The notes: generated by a model not told the origin, from the letters alone. A stretch of 64,000 nt of DNA from Nocardioides ginsengisegetis (GCF_014138045.1 NZ_JACGXA010000001.1:1051501-1115500); one strand, 5' to 3'. Shown: positions 11,232 through 19,787, numbered from the stretch's first letter. Translations and numbers: made by a program.

Positions 11232-11234
11232 TAT
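11205..11234 (+). promoter_or_regulatory. Likely promoter of tRNA-Ala
   Basis: TTCACA (11205-11210), an 18-bp spacer and TAGTAT (11229-11234). It overlaps the end of the phosphatase gene and lies about 40 bp before the tRNA. Read by eye. Confidence 0.5.
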
Positions 11235-11274
11235 TCCTGCTCGTTGCCGACGCGGAGACGCGAAGGAAACAGTT

Positions 11275-11347
11275 GGGGCTGTGGCGCAGCTGGTAGCGCA
11301 TCTGCATGGCATGCAGAGGGTCAGGGGTTCGAGTCCCCTCAGCTCCA
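11275..11347 (+). tRNA. tRNA-Ala (anticodon GGC)
   Basis: 73 bases fold into a cloverleaf. The acceptor GGGGCTG pairs with CAGCTCC, with discriminator A. The D arm is GCGC/GCGC. The anticodon stem TCTGC/GCAGA encloses loop ATGGCAT with anticodon GGC. The T arm AGGGG/CCCCT encloses TTCGAGT. No CCA is encoded (the discriminator is followed by CAC), so it is added after transcription. Confidence 0.95.
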
Positions 11348-11356
11348 CACACGAAG

Positions 11357-11395
11357 AAAGGGCCCGGCAAGCGCCAAGCGCTTGCCGGGCCCTTT
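11357..11395. terminator. Strong hairpin terminator after tRNA-Ala
   Basis: The 17-bp stem AAAGGGCCCGGCAAGCG pairs with its exact complement around a 5-base loop. It ends in TTT on the plus strand and is flanked by A-runs for the minus strand, so it can stop transcription both ways. It marks the border to the lower-GC accessory region. Confidence 0.9.
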
Positions 11396-11470
11396 CGCGT
11401 GTGTGCTCGGCGATCGCCGCGGCGCACCGCAACCCCAGCGAACGTCAGGCGGGGTGAGCCCCGGAAGCGA

Positions 11471-11893
11471 TCACCGCAGCGGCGTGACCATCCCCACGAC
11501 GGTGCCGACGATGCTGAAGCTCGTGCCGTCCGGTGCCGTGGCGCCGCCGGAGAAGCTGCAACTGGTCGTGGCACCCGGGTTCTTCGCCGAGCTCCCCTTG
11601 CTGGCCGGCGGGTCGGTCTCCTGGTCGAGGATGTGGCCCTGCGCGTCCTTGACGGTGAACGTGATCGCGCCGAACGAGACCGGGATCAGCACGGCGTTGC
11701 TGCCCAGGTCGTGCGCCGGGGTGAAGTTGCCGTCGCCGTTCGAGACCCCCGAGTAGGTGTGGCCGTTGTTGCAGACGATGTGCAGCGGGAGTGCGTTCTT
11801 CGCGTTCACCGGGTCCGCACTGGCGACACCTGCCGAGGTGGCGACCAGGGTGGCGGCGGCGAAGCCCACGGCCGCGAGTCGTGTCTTGAGCAT
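11471..11893 (-). CDS. Small secreted protein of unknown function
   Basis: 140 residues. The start is ATG 11893 (MLKTRLAAVGFAAATLV), chosen because GGAGG lies 8 bases upstream; the other ATG six bases earlier is only 2 bases from it. A signal peptide of about 27 residues ends near VASADP. The mature domain of about 110 residues has two Cys (in IVCNNGH and TTSCSFSG), likely one disulfide, and beta-rich composition (VSFGAITFTVKDAQGHILDQ). I do not recognise a family. It lies at the edge of the accessory region. Confidence 0.75.
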   Translation of the reverse strand: MLKTRLAAVGFAAATLVATSAGVASADPVNAKNALPLHIVCNNGHTYSGVSNGDGNFTPAHDLGSNAVLIPVSFGAITFTVKDAQGHILDQETDPPASKGSSAKNPGATTSCSFSGGATAPDGTSFSIVGTVVGMVTPLR

Positions 11894-12286
11894 GTCCATG
11901 TCCTCCGTATCAGCTCCACGAGATGCCGCTTCGCGAGGGGACTCGGGTGCGGCGCAACGACCCTCAGCATGTGACGGCCGGGAGCCGGGCGATACATCTG
12001 AAGTGGGTAACCCGGTGGGGCAGGCCCCGACAGGACCTCTCACTGGGTGCCCCATTTCCCGGATGATCGAGGCCCGCGAGAAGCGCACTCTCGTGCCCAA
12101 GAGCGCGCCATGCCCTCAGCTGGAACCGACAGAGTCCACCGGTGGCTGGCTGATGTACGTCGCCTCTGAGAGGGGTGGCCCTGCTCAAGGATTCGTGAGT
12201 GCGTCGTCACCGGCGCCCACACATCTCGATTCCGCAAGTCGTCACGCTTCGAGACTTGCCCGCGCACGCCCCTGCCGTCGCGGTGC
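11894..12286. other. 393-bp stretch without a convincing gene
   Basis: Lies between two minus-strand genes and should hold the promoter of the small secreted protein near its left end. Short open frames exist on both strands but show neither a start context nor recognisable protein. I see no repeat or RNA gene. Confidence 0.5.
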
Positions 12287-13114
12287 CTACTTGCTGTGGC
12301 GAGCGGTCCACTCCTGAGCAAGGAGTTCCGATCCGCGCCGGCGCAACTGACGCACGGTCTCGTGGCGCTTCTCCTCGCGCGCCTCCGCAGCTTGCCTTGA
12401 CTTCCGGCCCTGCTTCTCGGCGACGTCACGGACGCGGGCCGGCTCGGCGACGCGCGTACCGTCTTGGATGCACCAGTCGACCCCAGAGACCGATGCGCGT
12501 GCATACAACCAGCCGAGCACGACGGAAACGCACACCGGGCAGTACTCCCCGTACTCAGGACGTGGGAAGCGATCATTGCGAATGCCCGCCATCGACGCGA
12601 CACAGGGGCGCACACCAGCGGGGTGTTCCAGCGCGGCCGCTGGCCCCTCTCCCGGGCCGATCAGCCACACTTCCGAGTTGCTCAGCCTGACCACCTCGGC
12701 GTACGCGTGCGCAGGGCCGGTTAGCGTCGGCTCCGCGAGCGGCTCGGGGACTGACCGTCCGGGGGCGGGCGGCTCGATGTCGACGTCGTCCCAGTACAGC
12801 TCCGCGAGATCACCGGGTAGGTCGCTGGGTTCACACTGCAGCCATCTCCCGCTAACGGTCCGCCACTCGATGTCGGTGAGTTCTTCCCCGAAGATTTCGT
12901 AGGCCTCGCACGACGCGCGTGCGGCAGCGACGCACACCGGACAGAACTCAAGGCTGCCTCTGTCGGCCAGCAGAACGGGGTCGGACCTGGGGGACAGGTC
13001 GGCGCGGCACAGCCGAGGCCCGCCCTCGGGGTATCTGAACGTCGTGTCGTGCAGGTCGAAGTCGACGGCGTGAAGCACTTCATGCCGGTCGCGGGACTGG
13101 GCCACGGTCGACAC
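12287..13114 (-). CDS. Uncharacterised protein with two CPVC metal-binding-like modules
   Basis: 275 residues; GTG start (13114, or GTG 13105, which is better spaced from GAGGAGG). Two similar modules are visible. Each has a His-containing segment, a single Cys and then a CPVC: RLCRADLSP to EFCPVCVAAARA in the N-terminal half, and RPCVASMAG to EYCPVCVSVVLGW in the C-terminal half. The spacing suggests two zinc sites and an internal duplication. The tail (residues about 220-275) is highly charged, KQGRKSRQAAEAREEKRHE, probably helical and possibly nucleic-acid binding. No family recognised. Base composition is less GC-rich than the core genes. Confidence 0.7.
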   Translation of the reverse strand: MSTVAQSRDRHEVLHAVDFDLHDTTFRYPEGGPRLCRADLSPRSDPVLLADRGSLEFCPVCVAAARASCEAYEIFGEELTDIEWRTVSGRWLQCEPSDLPGDLAELYWDDVDIEPPAPGRSVPEPLAEPTLTGPAHAYAEVVRLSNSEVWLIGPGEGPAAALEHPAGVRPCVASMAGIRNDRFPRPEYGEYCPVCVSVVLGWLYARASVSGVDWCIQDGTRVAEPARVRDVAEKQGRKSRQAAEAREEKRHETVRQLRRRGSELLAQEWTARHSK

Positions 13115-13268
13115 AGCCTCCTCGTTCAGTGGGTGGTCGCGTGCAAGGCAAGGAAACCACGCCGCAGCGTTCCCACGGGTCGACCTCGGCGAACAACCTC
13201 GCCATGGCGTACCGAACGTGGGCGCAGGCGTCTGCGCCTTAACACCGAATCAGCACACTCGCGTGAAC

Positions 13269-13291
13269 GCACGCTATGCCGCATAGCGTGC
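13269..13291. promoter_or_regulatory. 23-bp palindrome in the divergent intergenic region
   Basis: GCACGCTATG and CATAGCGTGC are perfect 10-bp inverted arms around CCG. It is centred between two divergently transcribed genes (starts 13114 and 13418). The remaining bases of this roughly 300-bp interval show nothing else. Candidate operator; no known regulator matched. Confidence 0.55.
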
Positions 13292-13417
13292 ACATGGGCG
13301 CGCGCGGATGGCTTGCCGACCACACGAGCTAACTACGGCAAGCAATCCGCCCGTTGCCCCTCTCGAGTCGTTGTGACTCAGTCTCCCGGCAGGCTTGCGT
13401 CGCCGTACCGTGTTCCC

Positions 13418-14356
13418 GTGTCCGCCGACCCGTTCGTCCTGGCCTCACGCGTTATCACGCAGCAAGTCCGCCACCTCACGGGCCTGCTCAAGCAAGCCAA
13501 CGGCCTTGCTGACAGACCGCCCGAAGGCACGCCGGCACGCGCAGACTTCGACCACATCAACAACCACAAGCGGAAGATGGACCTGCTCGGCCTCCGCTGG
13601 TGGGCACACAAGGGCGCCATTCTCAACCTTTCGTCCGGTGCGGAACACGTGCGGGGCTTGATGGCGATCGTCGTCTCCGACCAGTTGATGCCGCTGTCCG
13701 CGATGACGCTCGGCAGAGCTATCTACGAGGCTTCGTTCAACACGTTCTGGCTCATCCAGCCCGACGTCAGCACCGAGCAGCGCATCGCACGGTGGGCCGG
13801 CAGGCTTCTGCACGACAGTCAGGCGCCACCGAACGCTCTCGACAGCTTCGGAGAGGTCAACGCCGCGGAGGGCGAGAAAGAGCGGGTCCTCGAGGGACGC
13901 GGCCTGGGTCAGAAGTTGATGAGGCAGGCTGGCATTGAGCTGAGACTGAAGGGTGGCGATCGCAGCGAAGAGACGCGGCTCGTCACGTATCAGGGCGAGG
14001 CGTCGCTGCTGACACCAAAGGTGACGGACCAAGTGGCTCGGTTCACCCCGAATCAGCAGTCGCTGTGGCCCCTGTTCTCCGGAGCAGCACACAGCCGAGG
14101 ATGGCTGGTGGAAGGTCTCGAGGGTGACGCGGCAACGATCTGGTCGTCGGTGTTGGTGCCGTTGCTCGACGTGTCTGACGCGCTGGTAATCGAGGTGTGC
14201 GCGTACTTCGGCATGGACGCGCGCCCGACGATTGAACGGACCCACCTGCACCGCCGGACGATGCTGGCGCAGGCACTACCCCTTAAACAGGGGATGCGTG
14301 CCGGCTGGGACGCGTACCGGAAGGCTGGCGGGGCACCAACTTTGCCGAAGCGGTGA
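13418..14356 (+). CDS. Uncharacterised protein, DUF5677-like
   Basis: 312 residues, start GTG 13418 preceded by TACCGT (13406-13411) with a 6-base gap, a leaderless arrangement; longer upstream reading is low quality. Predicted mainly helical and soluble, with no signal peptide. The segment LGRAIYEASFNTFWLIQPD followed by an Arg/Trp-rich helix resembles DUF5677-type proteins often found in accessory regions, but I cannot confirm this. No catalytic motif seen. It is codirectional with the broken lipoprotein downstream. Confidence 0.65.
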   Translation: MSADPFVLASRVITQQVRHLTGLLKQANGLADRPPEGTPARADFDHINNHKRKMDLLGLRWWAHKGAILNLSSGAEHVRGLMAIVVSDQLMPLSAMTLGRAIYEASFNTFWLIQPDVSTEQRIARWAGRLLHDSQAPPNALDSFGEVNAAEGEKERVLEGRGLGQKLMRQAGIELRLKGGDRSEETRLVTYQGEASLLTPKVTDQVARFTPNQQSLWPLFSGAAHSRGWLVEGLEGDAATIWSSVLVPLLDVSDALVIEVCAYFGMDARPTIERTHLHRRTMLAQALPLKQGMRAGWDAYRKAGGAPTLPKR

Positions 14357-14479
14357 CGGGTGACCGCACGCTCCTATGCCGCGAATTGCGCGCGCTCGCA
14401 GACGCACGCCACTGCCGCGATCGGCGCGGTCCTGCCGATGAGCGGGCGTGCGGAACCACCAACAGGCAGAGTGCGTCCC

Positions 14480-14832
14480 ATGCCGATGTCGGTGTCGCTG
14501 CGATTGTCCGTGGCCCTTGTTGCTTGCTCGTTGCTCAGCGCTTGCTCGGGTGCGGATGAGGGCGGCGACTGCACCAGCCACTACGAACCAGTAGCGAGTG
14601 CAAACACCTGGTCTGGCTTGAAGAAGCGATGCTGGCGAATGAGGATTGGGGTCGCGGCGCGTCGTTGCGGACCCAAGCGCGTGGCCAAGAAGCCGACGTT
14701 GGGCCGGGGGACCAAGAAGTCGTGCGCGTCATGGACTTGCTCAATCGCAGAGGGCGACGCTCGGTACAGGTCGACGTGTGGCGCACCGATGGGGCGTGGC
14801 GAGCAGGCGCGTGGAGTCAGTGCATTGACTGA
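14480..14832 (+). pseudogene. Frameshifted lipoprotein gene
   Basis: The N-terminus MPMSVSLRLSVALVACSLL with lipobox LSAC and the segment DCTSHYEPVASANTWSGLK is in one frame. From about 14624 the protein-like sequence continues one frame over as EAMLANEDWGRGASLRT and ends WRAGAWSQCID at 14832. Restoring a single base within AAGAAG (to AAGGAAG) joins the two parts into a lipoprotein of about 117 residues. It is either a real one-base deletion or a sequencing error. Function unknown. Confidence 0.65.
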
Positions 14833-14981
14833 CGTTGCGAAGTCCAGGTGCTGGCACCTGACTGACTCTCGGCAAACGTCTGGTTCTGCCGCACTCCGCG
14901 TGGTCAGGCCGCGGCTGGGAGTGCGCGCCGGGAGCCTGAACACGCGACAGGTGGCGCAGGGACCGCATGGGACGCACCCAG

Positions 14982-15548
14982 TCAGAGCCTCGCGAGGAGC
15001 TCCAGCACCCGCGACGTCACGACACCCATCGCGTCCGCGTCGTACGCCGCCAGCGAGCTGTCGGTGAAGAGGTGCACGTTGCCGGGGTAGGTGAAGACCT
15101 CGATGTCCGAGCGCGTCGACGCGACGGCACGGGCGGCGTCCAGGTCGCCCTCCTCGGCGAAGAACGGGTCGGCGTCCATGCCGTGCACCTGCGCGGGCAC
15201 CCCTTCGGGCCAGGGCTGGATCCACTCGGGTCCGACGAAGGACTCGAGCAGGATCCCGGCGGCGGTGGAGGTGCTCGCCAGCCGCTGGGCCTGTCCGGCG
15301 CCGAAGGACGTGCCGCCGAGGACGACCTCGGCCGGCAGCGAGGCGACGGCCTTGTCGGCACGCTCGTCGAGTGCCCCCTCGGGCTGGGCGCGCACGTAGG
15401 CGATCCCGTCCTCGATGCTGGCGAACGTCTGCCCCTCGAAGAGGTCGGGCGTGTGCACGGTGTGTCCCGCGGCCCTCAGCTCGTCGGCGAACGCGACGAT
15501 CCCGGGCGTCAGCCCCTGCACGTGGTGGAAGAACACGACCTCAGCCAT
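14982..15548 (-). CDS. Dienelactone hydrolase family protein
   Basis: 188-residue alpha/beta hydrolase, short for the family (about 190-240). It starts MAEVVFFHHVQGLTPGIVAFA. The nucleophile elbow reads GGTSFGAGQAQ, so a Ser occupies the site where classical dienelactone hydrolases have Cys. The Asp is likely in GMDADPFF and the His in GNVHLFTD. No signal peptide, so it is cytosolic. The substrate cannot be read; related actinobacterial proteins are generic ester or lactone hydrolases. It shares orientation with the downstream-numbered monooxygenase gene. Confidence 0.88.
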   Translation of the reverse strand: MAEVVFFHHVQGLTPGIVAFADELRAAGHTVHTPDLFEGQTFASIEDGIAYVRAQPEGALDERADKAVASLPAEVVLGGTSFGAGQAQRLASTSTAAGILLESFVGPEWIQPWPEGVPAQVHGMDADPFFAEEGDLDAARAVASTRSDIEVFTYPGNVHLFTDSSLAAYDADAMGVVTSRVLELLARL

Positions 15549-15641
15549 GACGGACCTCTCTGTGTGGCATCCCCCGTGGACGCCGGTGGCACCACCCTAG
15601 GCAGCGTTCCGGTCGGATCCGTTCCGGAACTGGGGGGAAGG

Positions 15642-17102
15642 TCAAGAAATCACCTGGAGGTCGTCCCAGTCCACCTCGGCGGTGCGGCGTTCGTACTCGG
15701 CGACCAGGCCGGGCCAGTTGGTGGTGATCCGCCCGCCGTCGACGTACCAGCTCTGGCACGAGGACCACGCGCTGGTCGCCAACCGGTGCTGCATCTCGGC
15801 GTCGAAGCGCTCCAGCGTGGCAGGGTGCGCGGCCACGAGACGGGCGTCCCCGTCGGCGATCCGGCGCGCGACCTGGGCGACGTAGCCGGCCTGCGCCTCC
15901 ATCATCGCGATGATCGAGCTGCCGCCGAGGTTGGTGTTGGGGCCGTAGATGCAGAACAGGTTGGGGAAGCCGGGCACCGTGATGCCGAGGTGGGCCCGGG
16001 CGCCGTCGACCCACTCCTGGTGCAGGTCCCGGCCGCCGACGCCCCGCACGTCGATCCCGTCGAGGAAGCGGGTCGCGGCGAAGCCGGTGCCCCAGATCAG
16101 CACGTCGGCCTCGTGCAGGGTGCCGTCGGCGCTCCGGACCCCGCCGGGCTCGATGCCGGTCACCTTCTCGGTGACGACGTCGACGTGGTCGCGGGAGAGC
16201 GCGGGGTACCAGTCGTTGGAGAAGAGCAGCCGCTTGCAGCCGATCGGGTAGTCCGGCACGAGCTTCGCGCGCAGCGCCGGGTCGGGCACCTGGCGGCGCA
16301 GCTGGAGCTTCCAGGACGCGCGGATCGCGCCGACGAAAGCCCGGCTGTAGCGGGAGTCCTCGCCGAGCGCCCGGTTGAGCCGGTCGCCGATCCAGTAGAC
16401 GAAGGAACGCTCGGCCTGCTGGGTGCGCGGGAAGCGGCGGAAGAGCGCGTGGTGCCGCTCGCGGTACTCCTGGTCGGGCTTCGGGACGACGTACGGCGCA
16501 CTCCGCTGGAAGACCGTCATCGAGGCGACCCGGTCCACGATGCCGGGGACGAACTGGATCGCGCTGGCCCCCGTGCCGATCACCGCGACCCGCTTGCCGG
16601 TCAGGTCGACGTCGTGGCGCCAGTGCGCCGAGTGGAACGCCGGCCCCGCGAACGTCTCGGCCCCCGCGACGTCGGGCACCACCGGGTTGGAGAGCTGGCC
16701 GACCGCGGACACCACGATCTCGGCGTCGTACGTCGATCCGTCGTGGCCGGTGAGCCGCCAGAAGCCGGCCGCCTCCTCGAGGACCGCGGAGACCACGTCG
16801 ACGCCGGTGCGGACGTGCTCGAGCAGCCCCTCGTCGGCGGCCGTCCGGCGCAGGTAGTCGAGGATGTCCGGCTGCTCGGCGTAGCGCCGGTGCCAGGCGG
16901 GGTTGGGCGCCCACGACCAGGAGTAGAGCGGCGACGGGACGTCGCAGGCCGCGCCCGGGTAGGTGTTGTCGCGCCACACCCCGCCCACCGTGTCGGCCCG
17001 CTCGAGGACGGTGATGTCGGTGATGCCCTGCTCGCGGAGGGCGCGCGCGGCGCCCAGCCCGCCGAAGCCGGCACCGATGACGACTGCTCGGGGGTGAGTC
17101 AC
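15642..17102 (-). CDS. Baeyer-Villiger-type flavin monooxygenase
   Basis: 486 residues. FAD-binding GAGFGGLGAARAL is at the N-terminus, the Baeyer-Villiger fingerprint FAGPAFHSAHW (FxGxxxHxxxW) lies near residue 155, NADPH-binding VIGTGASAIQ near 175, and the C-terminal FCIYGPNTNLGGSS follows. It is expected to insert oxygen next to a ketone using NADPH and O2. GTG 17102 is chosen because TACGGT on the minus strand ends 7 bases upstream (leaderless) and the protein starts directly with the beta strand RAVVIGAG. The adjacent dienelactone hydrolase could open the lactones formed (inference). Confidence 0.9.
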   Translation of the reverse strand: MTHPRAVVIGAGFGGLGAARALREQGITDITVLERADTVGGVWRDNTYPGAACDVPSPLYSWSWAPNPAWHRRYAEQPDILDYLRRTAADEGLLEHVRTGVDVVSAVLEEAAGFWRLTGHDGSTYDAEIVVSAVGQLSNPVVPDVAGAETFAGPAFHSAHWRHDVDLTGKRVAVIGTGASAIQFVPGIVDRVASMTVFQRSAPYVVPKPDQEYRERHHALFRRFPRTQQAERSFVYWIGDRLNRALGEDSRYSRAFVGAIRASWKLQLRRQVPDPALRAKLVPDYPIGCKRLLFSNDWYPALSRDHVDVVTEKVTGIEPGGVRSADGTLHEADVLIWGTGFAATRFLDGIDVRGVGGRDLHQEWVDGARAHLGITVPGFPNLFCIYGPNTNLGGSSIIAMMEAQAGYVAQVARRIADGDARLVAAHPATLERFDAEMQHRLATSAWSSCQSWYVDGGRITTNWPGLVAEYERRTAEVDWDDLQVIS

Positions 17103-17108
17103 AAACGA

Positions 17109-17138
17109 GACCGTAGCGGTCCGCGGCGGCGTACGGTC
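17109..17138. promoter_or_regulatory. Overlapping divergent promoters built on a GACCGTA/TACGGTC inverted repeat
   Basis: The arms GACCGTA (17109-17115) and TACGGTC (17132-17138) are separated by 16 bp. On each strand the TACGGT serves as -10 for a leaderless start (GTG 17102 on minus, ATG 17144 on plus). The opposite arm, GACCGT, then falls at the -35 position. Confidence 0.6.
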
Positions 17139-17143
17139 GGCCC

Positions 17144-19009
17144 ATGTCGAGCCGTGTGCGCAGCGCCGCAGCAGTCGTGGGCCTCCTCCTTCTCGTGACC
17201 GGCGCGACCGGCGCACCCGCGGACGCCGGGCAGCAGCGCCCGCACGTCCGCTCCGACCACGTGCCGGCGGCGCACGGCAGCCACCACTGGAAGACGATCG
17301 ACCGGCTGGTGCCCGTGGTGACCGGCCCCGACGACGACATCGCGATCGACCTCGACACCCGCCTCTACGTCCCGGACAACGCCAGCCGGCGGCACCCGCA
17401 GCCGGCGATCCTGATGACCCACGGCTTCGGGCTGAACAAGACGTCCCCGGAGGTCGTCAGCACCGCCCGGTTCTTCGCGGCGCACGGCTACGTCGTGCTG
17501 ACCTACACCTCGTCGGGCTTCGGGGCGAGCGGTGGCTGCGTCACGCTGCAGTCGGCCGACTACGACGTGAAGAGCGCCCGCCAGCTGATCGACAAGGTCC
17601 TCGAGCCCCGCCGCGACGTACGGCGCGACGCGCGCGGCGTGGTCGTCGGCACCATCGGCGGGTCCTACGGCGGCGGCATCCAGCTGCCGCTGGCCGCGCA
17701 CGACAGGCGGATCCGCACCAGCGTGGTCGGCCGGACGTGGAACAACCTCATCTACTCCCTCGACCCCAACAACCGCGTCGTGCCCGGCGACCCGACCGGG
17801 CTCGACCACGGCCTCAACGCCCAGGGGGTCTTCAAGCAGGAGTGGACCTCGCTCTTCTACGCCCTCGGCAACAGCCAGCCCGCGATGGGCGGCGGCGACT
17901 GCCCGGGCGCCAAGCAGGCCTCCGGCGACCCCGTCGAGATCGGCGGCGCCGCGAGCTGCCCCGGCTACTACCTGCCGCTGTGCCGCACCTACGAGCTGCT
18001 GACCTCGACCGGCGACTCCGACGCCGAGGCGCGCCGGCTGATCCGGCGCGCCTCCGCGTCGACGTACCTCGACCGGATCCACGTCCCGGTGCTCCTGGTG
18101 CAGGGGCAGAGCGACACCCTGTTCAACCTCAACGACGCCAGCGCGACCTACCGCGCGCTGCACCGCCGCGGCGTGCCGGTCGGGATGATCTGGAACTCCG
18201 GCGGCCACGGCGGCTACGACTCGCAGCCGGGGGAGTGCGAGGCCTACGACGGGACGCTGCGTTCGGTGCGCCGGATGGACCACTGCTACCTGTCGCTGCG
18301 ATCCCTGCGCTGGATGGACCACTGGCTGCGCGGCACGGCGGGCGGCCGAGGCCCGGCGTTCGCCTGGTACCGCGACTGGAAGAAGTACGCCGGCCACGGC
18401 GCCGACGACGAGCAGTACGGCACGTCCGCGCGGTTCCCACTGCACGCGTCGACGACCTTCCGGATCTCCGGCACCGACGCGCTGGTGGCGCCGGGCAAGC
18501 CCGTGACGAGCGGGTCGGTCACGATGCTCAACCCGCAGGGCGGCGAGCCCGCGGCCTACACCGAGACGTCGAACTTCACCGGCCCGGACGCCTCGCCGAG
18601 CTCCGGCGACACCCCGCCGACCGAGATCGACGGCCAGTTCGCGGCCTTCACCTCGGCGCCGTTCGCGCGGCCCGTGGCGGCCGTCGGGATCCCCGAGGCG
18701 CACCTGCTGCTGACCAACAGCAACGGCCAGGACATGGTCTTCTTCGCCAAGGTCTACGACGTGGCGCCCGACGGCAGCACGGTGCTGGTGCACCGGCTGA
18801 TCGCGCCGGTCCGGGTGCCCGCGGCGGCGGTCGGCGAGCCGGTGGACATGCGGCTCGCGGGCTTCGCCCACCGGTTCGCCGCCGGCCACGCGGTCCGGCT
18901 GGTGCTCTGCACGACCGACCAGACGTCGTACAACGCCAAGGTGGCCGACGTGCTGACCCTCTCGACCGGGACGGCCTCGACGTTCACCCTGCCCGGTGTC
19001 GTCAGGTGA
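17144..19009 (+). CDS. Secreted CocE/NonD-type (X-Pro dipeptidyl-peptidase-like) hydrolase
   Basis: 621 residues with signal peptide (SAAAVVGLLLLVTGATGA). The S15-type catalytic domain has THGFGLNKTSPE, the nucleophile motif GTIGGSYGGGIQ, the Asp in VLLVQGQSDTLFN and the His in NSGGHGGYD. A C-terminal beta-sandwich (about residues 430-621) is typical of CocE/X-Pro peptidases. Cysteine pairs in GGDCPGAK and AASCPGYYLPLC suggest disulfides. It cleaves acyl or peptide bonds outside the cell; the exact substrate is unclear. ATG 17144 lies 6 bases after a TACGGT box. Its last 8 bases overlap the convergent SDR gene. Confidence 0.87.
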   Translation: MSSRVRSAAAVVGLLLLVTGATGAPADAGQQRPHVRSDHVPAAHGSHHWKTIDRLVPVVTGPDDDIAIDLDTRLYVPDNASRRHPQPAILMTHGFGLNKTSPEVVSTARFFAAHGYVVLTYTSSGFGASGGCVTLQSADYDVKSARQLIDKVLEPRRDVRRDARGVVVGTIGGSYGGGIQLPLAAHDRRIRTSVVGRTWNNLIYSLDPNNRVVPGDPTGLDHGLNAQGVFKQEWTSLFYALGNSQPAMGGGDCPGAKQASGDPVEIGGAASCPGYYLPLCRTYELLTSTGDSDAEARRLIRRASASTYLDRIHVPVLLVQGQSDTLFNLNDASATYRALHRRGVPVGMIWNSGGHGGYDSQPGECEAYDGTLRSVRRMDHCYLSLRSLRWMDHWLRGTAGGRGPAFAWYRDWKKYAGHGADDEQYGTSARFPLHASTTFRISGTDALVAPGKPVTSGSVTMLNPQGGEPAAYTETSNFTGPDASPSSGDTPPTEIDGQFAAFTSAPFARPVAAVGIPEAHLLLTNSNGQDMVFFAKVYDVAPDGSTVLVHRLIAPVRVPAAAVGEPVDMRLAGFAHRFAAGHAVRLVLCTTDQTSYNAKVADVLTLSTGTASTFTLPGVVR

Positions 19010-19763
19010 TCGTCATGCCGCCGTCGACGGCGATGGTCTGGCCGGTGACGTAGCCGCCGGCGGGGGAGGCCAGGAAGACCACCGCGGCCGCGAGCTCGGC
19101 CGGGTCGCCCTTGCGGCCGACGGGGATCCGCGCGCCCTGCTGCTCGAGGTAGCCGGGCGGGTACTGCTCGGTCATCTCCGAGGCGAAGAAGCCCGGGGCG
19201 ATCGCGTTGACGCGAATGCCCTTGCGGCCCGTCCACTGCTGCGCCAGGTCGCGGGTCAGCCCGATCAGGCCGGCCTTGGACGCGGCGTACGCCGCCTGGG
19301 GGAGGCCCGCGGTCGTGAGCCCGAGGACCGAGGAGATGTTGATGATGCTCGAGCCGGGCTGCATGACTCGGCCGCAGGCCTGCGCCATCCAGTAGCAGCC
19401 GTTGAGGTTGACGTCGATGACCGCCCGGAACTCCTCGGGCGTCTCCTTCGTGGCGGGGACGGCGGTGCCGATGCCGGCGTTGTTGACCAGGATGTCGACC
19501 CGGCCGAACTCCTCCATCGCGAGCGCGACCAGGTTGGTGCAGGAGTCGGGGTCGGCCACGTCGGTGGCGACCGTGAGCGCGCGACGCCCCGTCTTCTCCA
19601 CCAGCGCGGCGGTCTCGGCGAGCCGGTCGACGCGCCGGGCGCCGAGGGCGACGTCGGCCCCGGCCTCGGCCAGGCCCTGCGCGAAGGCGACGCCGAGGCC
19701 GCTCGAGGCGCCGGTGATGACGGCGACCTTGCCGTCGAGTCGGAACATGTCGGGGACAGTCAT
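19002..19763 (-). CDS. Short-chain dehydrogenase/reductase
   Basis: 253-residue classical SDR. Cofactor motif TGASSGLGVAFA, NNAG in ILVNNAGIG, and the catalytic set of Ser in INISSVLG and YxxxK in YAASKAGLIGL. The C-terminal GGYVTGQTIAVDGGMTIT is usual. ATG 19763 follows TAGGGT by 7 bases on the minus strand, another leaderless start. The substrate alcohol or ketone cannot be inferred. The start region abuts the leuS promoter on the other strand. Confidence 0.93.
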   Translation of the reverse strand: MTVPDMFRLDGKVAVITGASSGLGVAFAQGLAEAGADVALGARRVDRLAETAALVEKTGRRALTVATDVADPDSCTNLVALAMEEFGRVDILVNNAGIGTAVPATKETPEEFRAVIDVNLNGCYWMAQACGRVMQPGSSIINISSVLGLTTAGLPQAAYAASKAGLIGLTRDLAQQWTGRKGIRVNAIAPGFFASEMTEQYPPGYLEQQGARIPVGRKGDPAELAAAVVFLASPAGGYVTGQTIAVDGGMTIT

Positions 19764-19787
19764 GGCCGCCACCCTAGGACCCGTCGG

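Noticed and set aside
11275..14981. Attachment-site duplication of the tRNA-Ala 3' end
   Set aside because: I looked for a second copy of the T-arm/acceptor sequence in the accessory block and found none, and there is no integrase gene.
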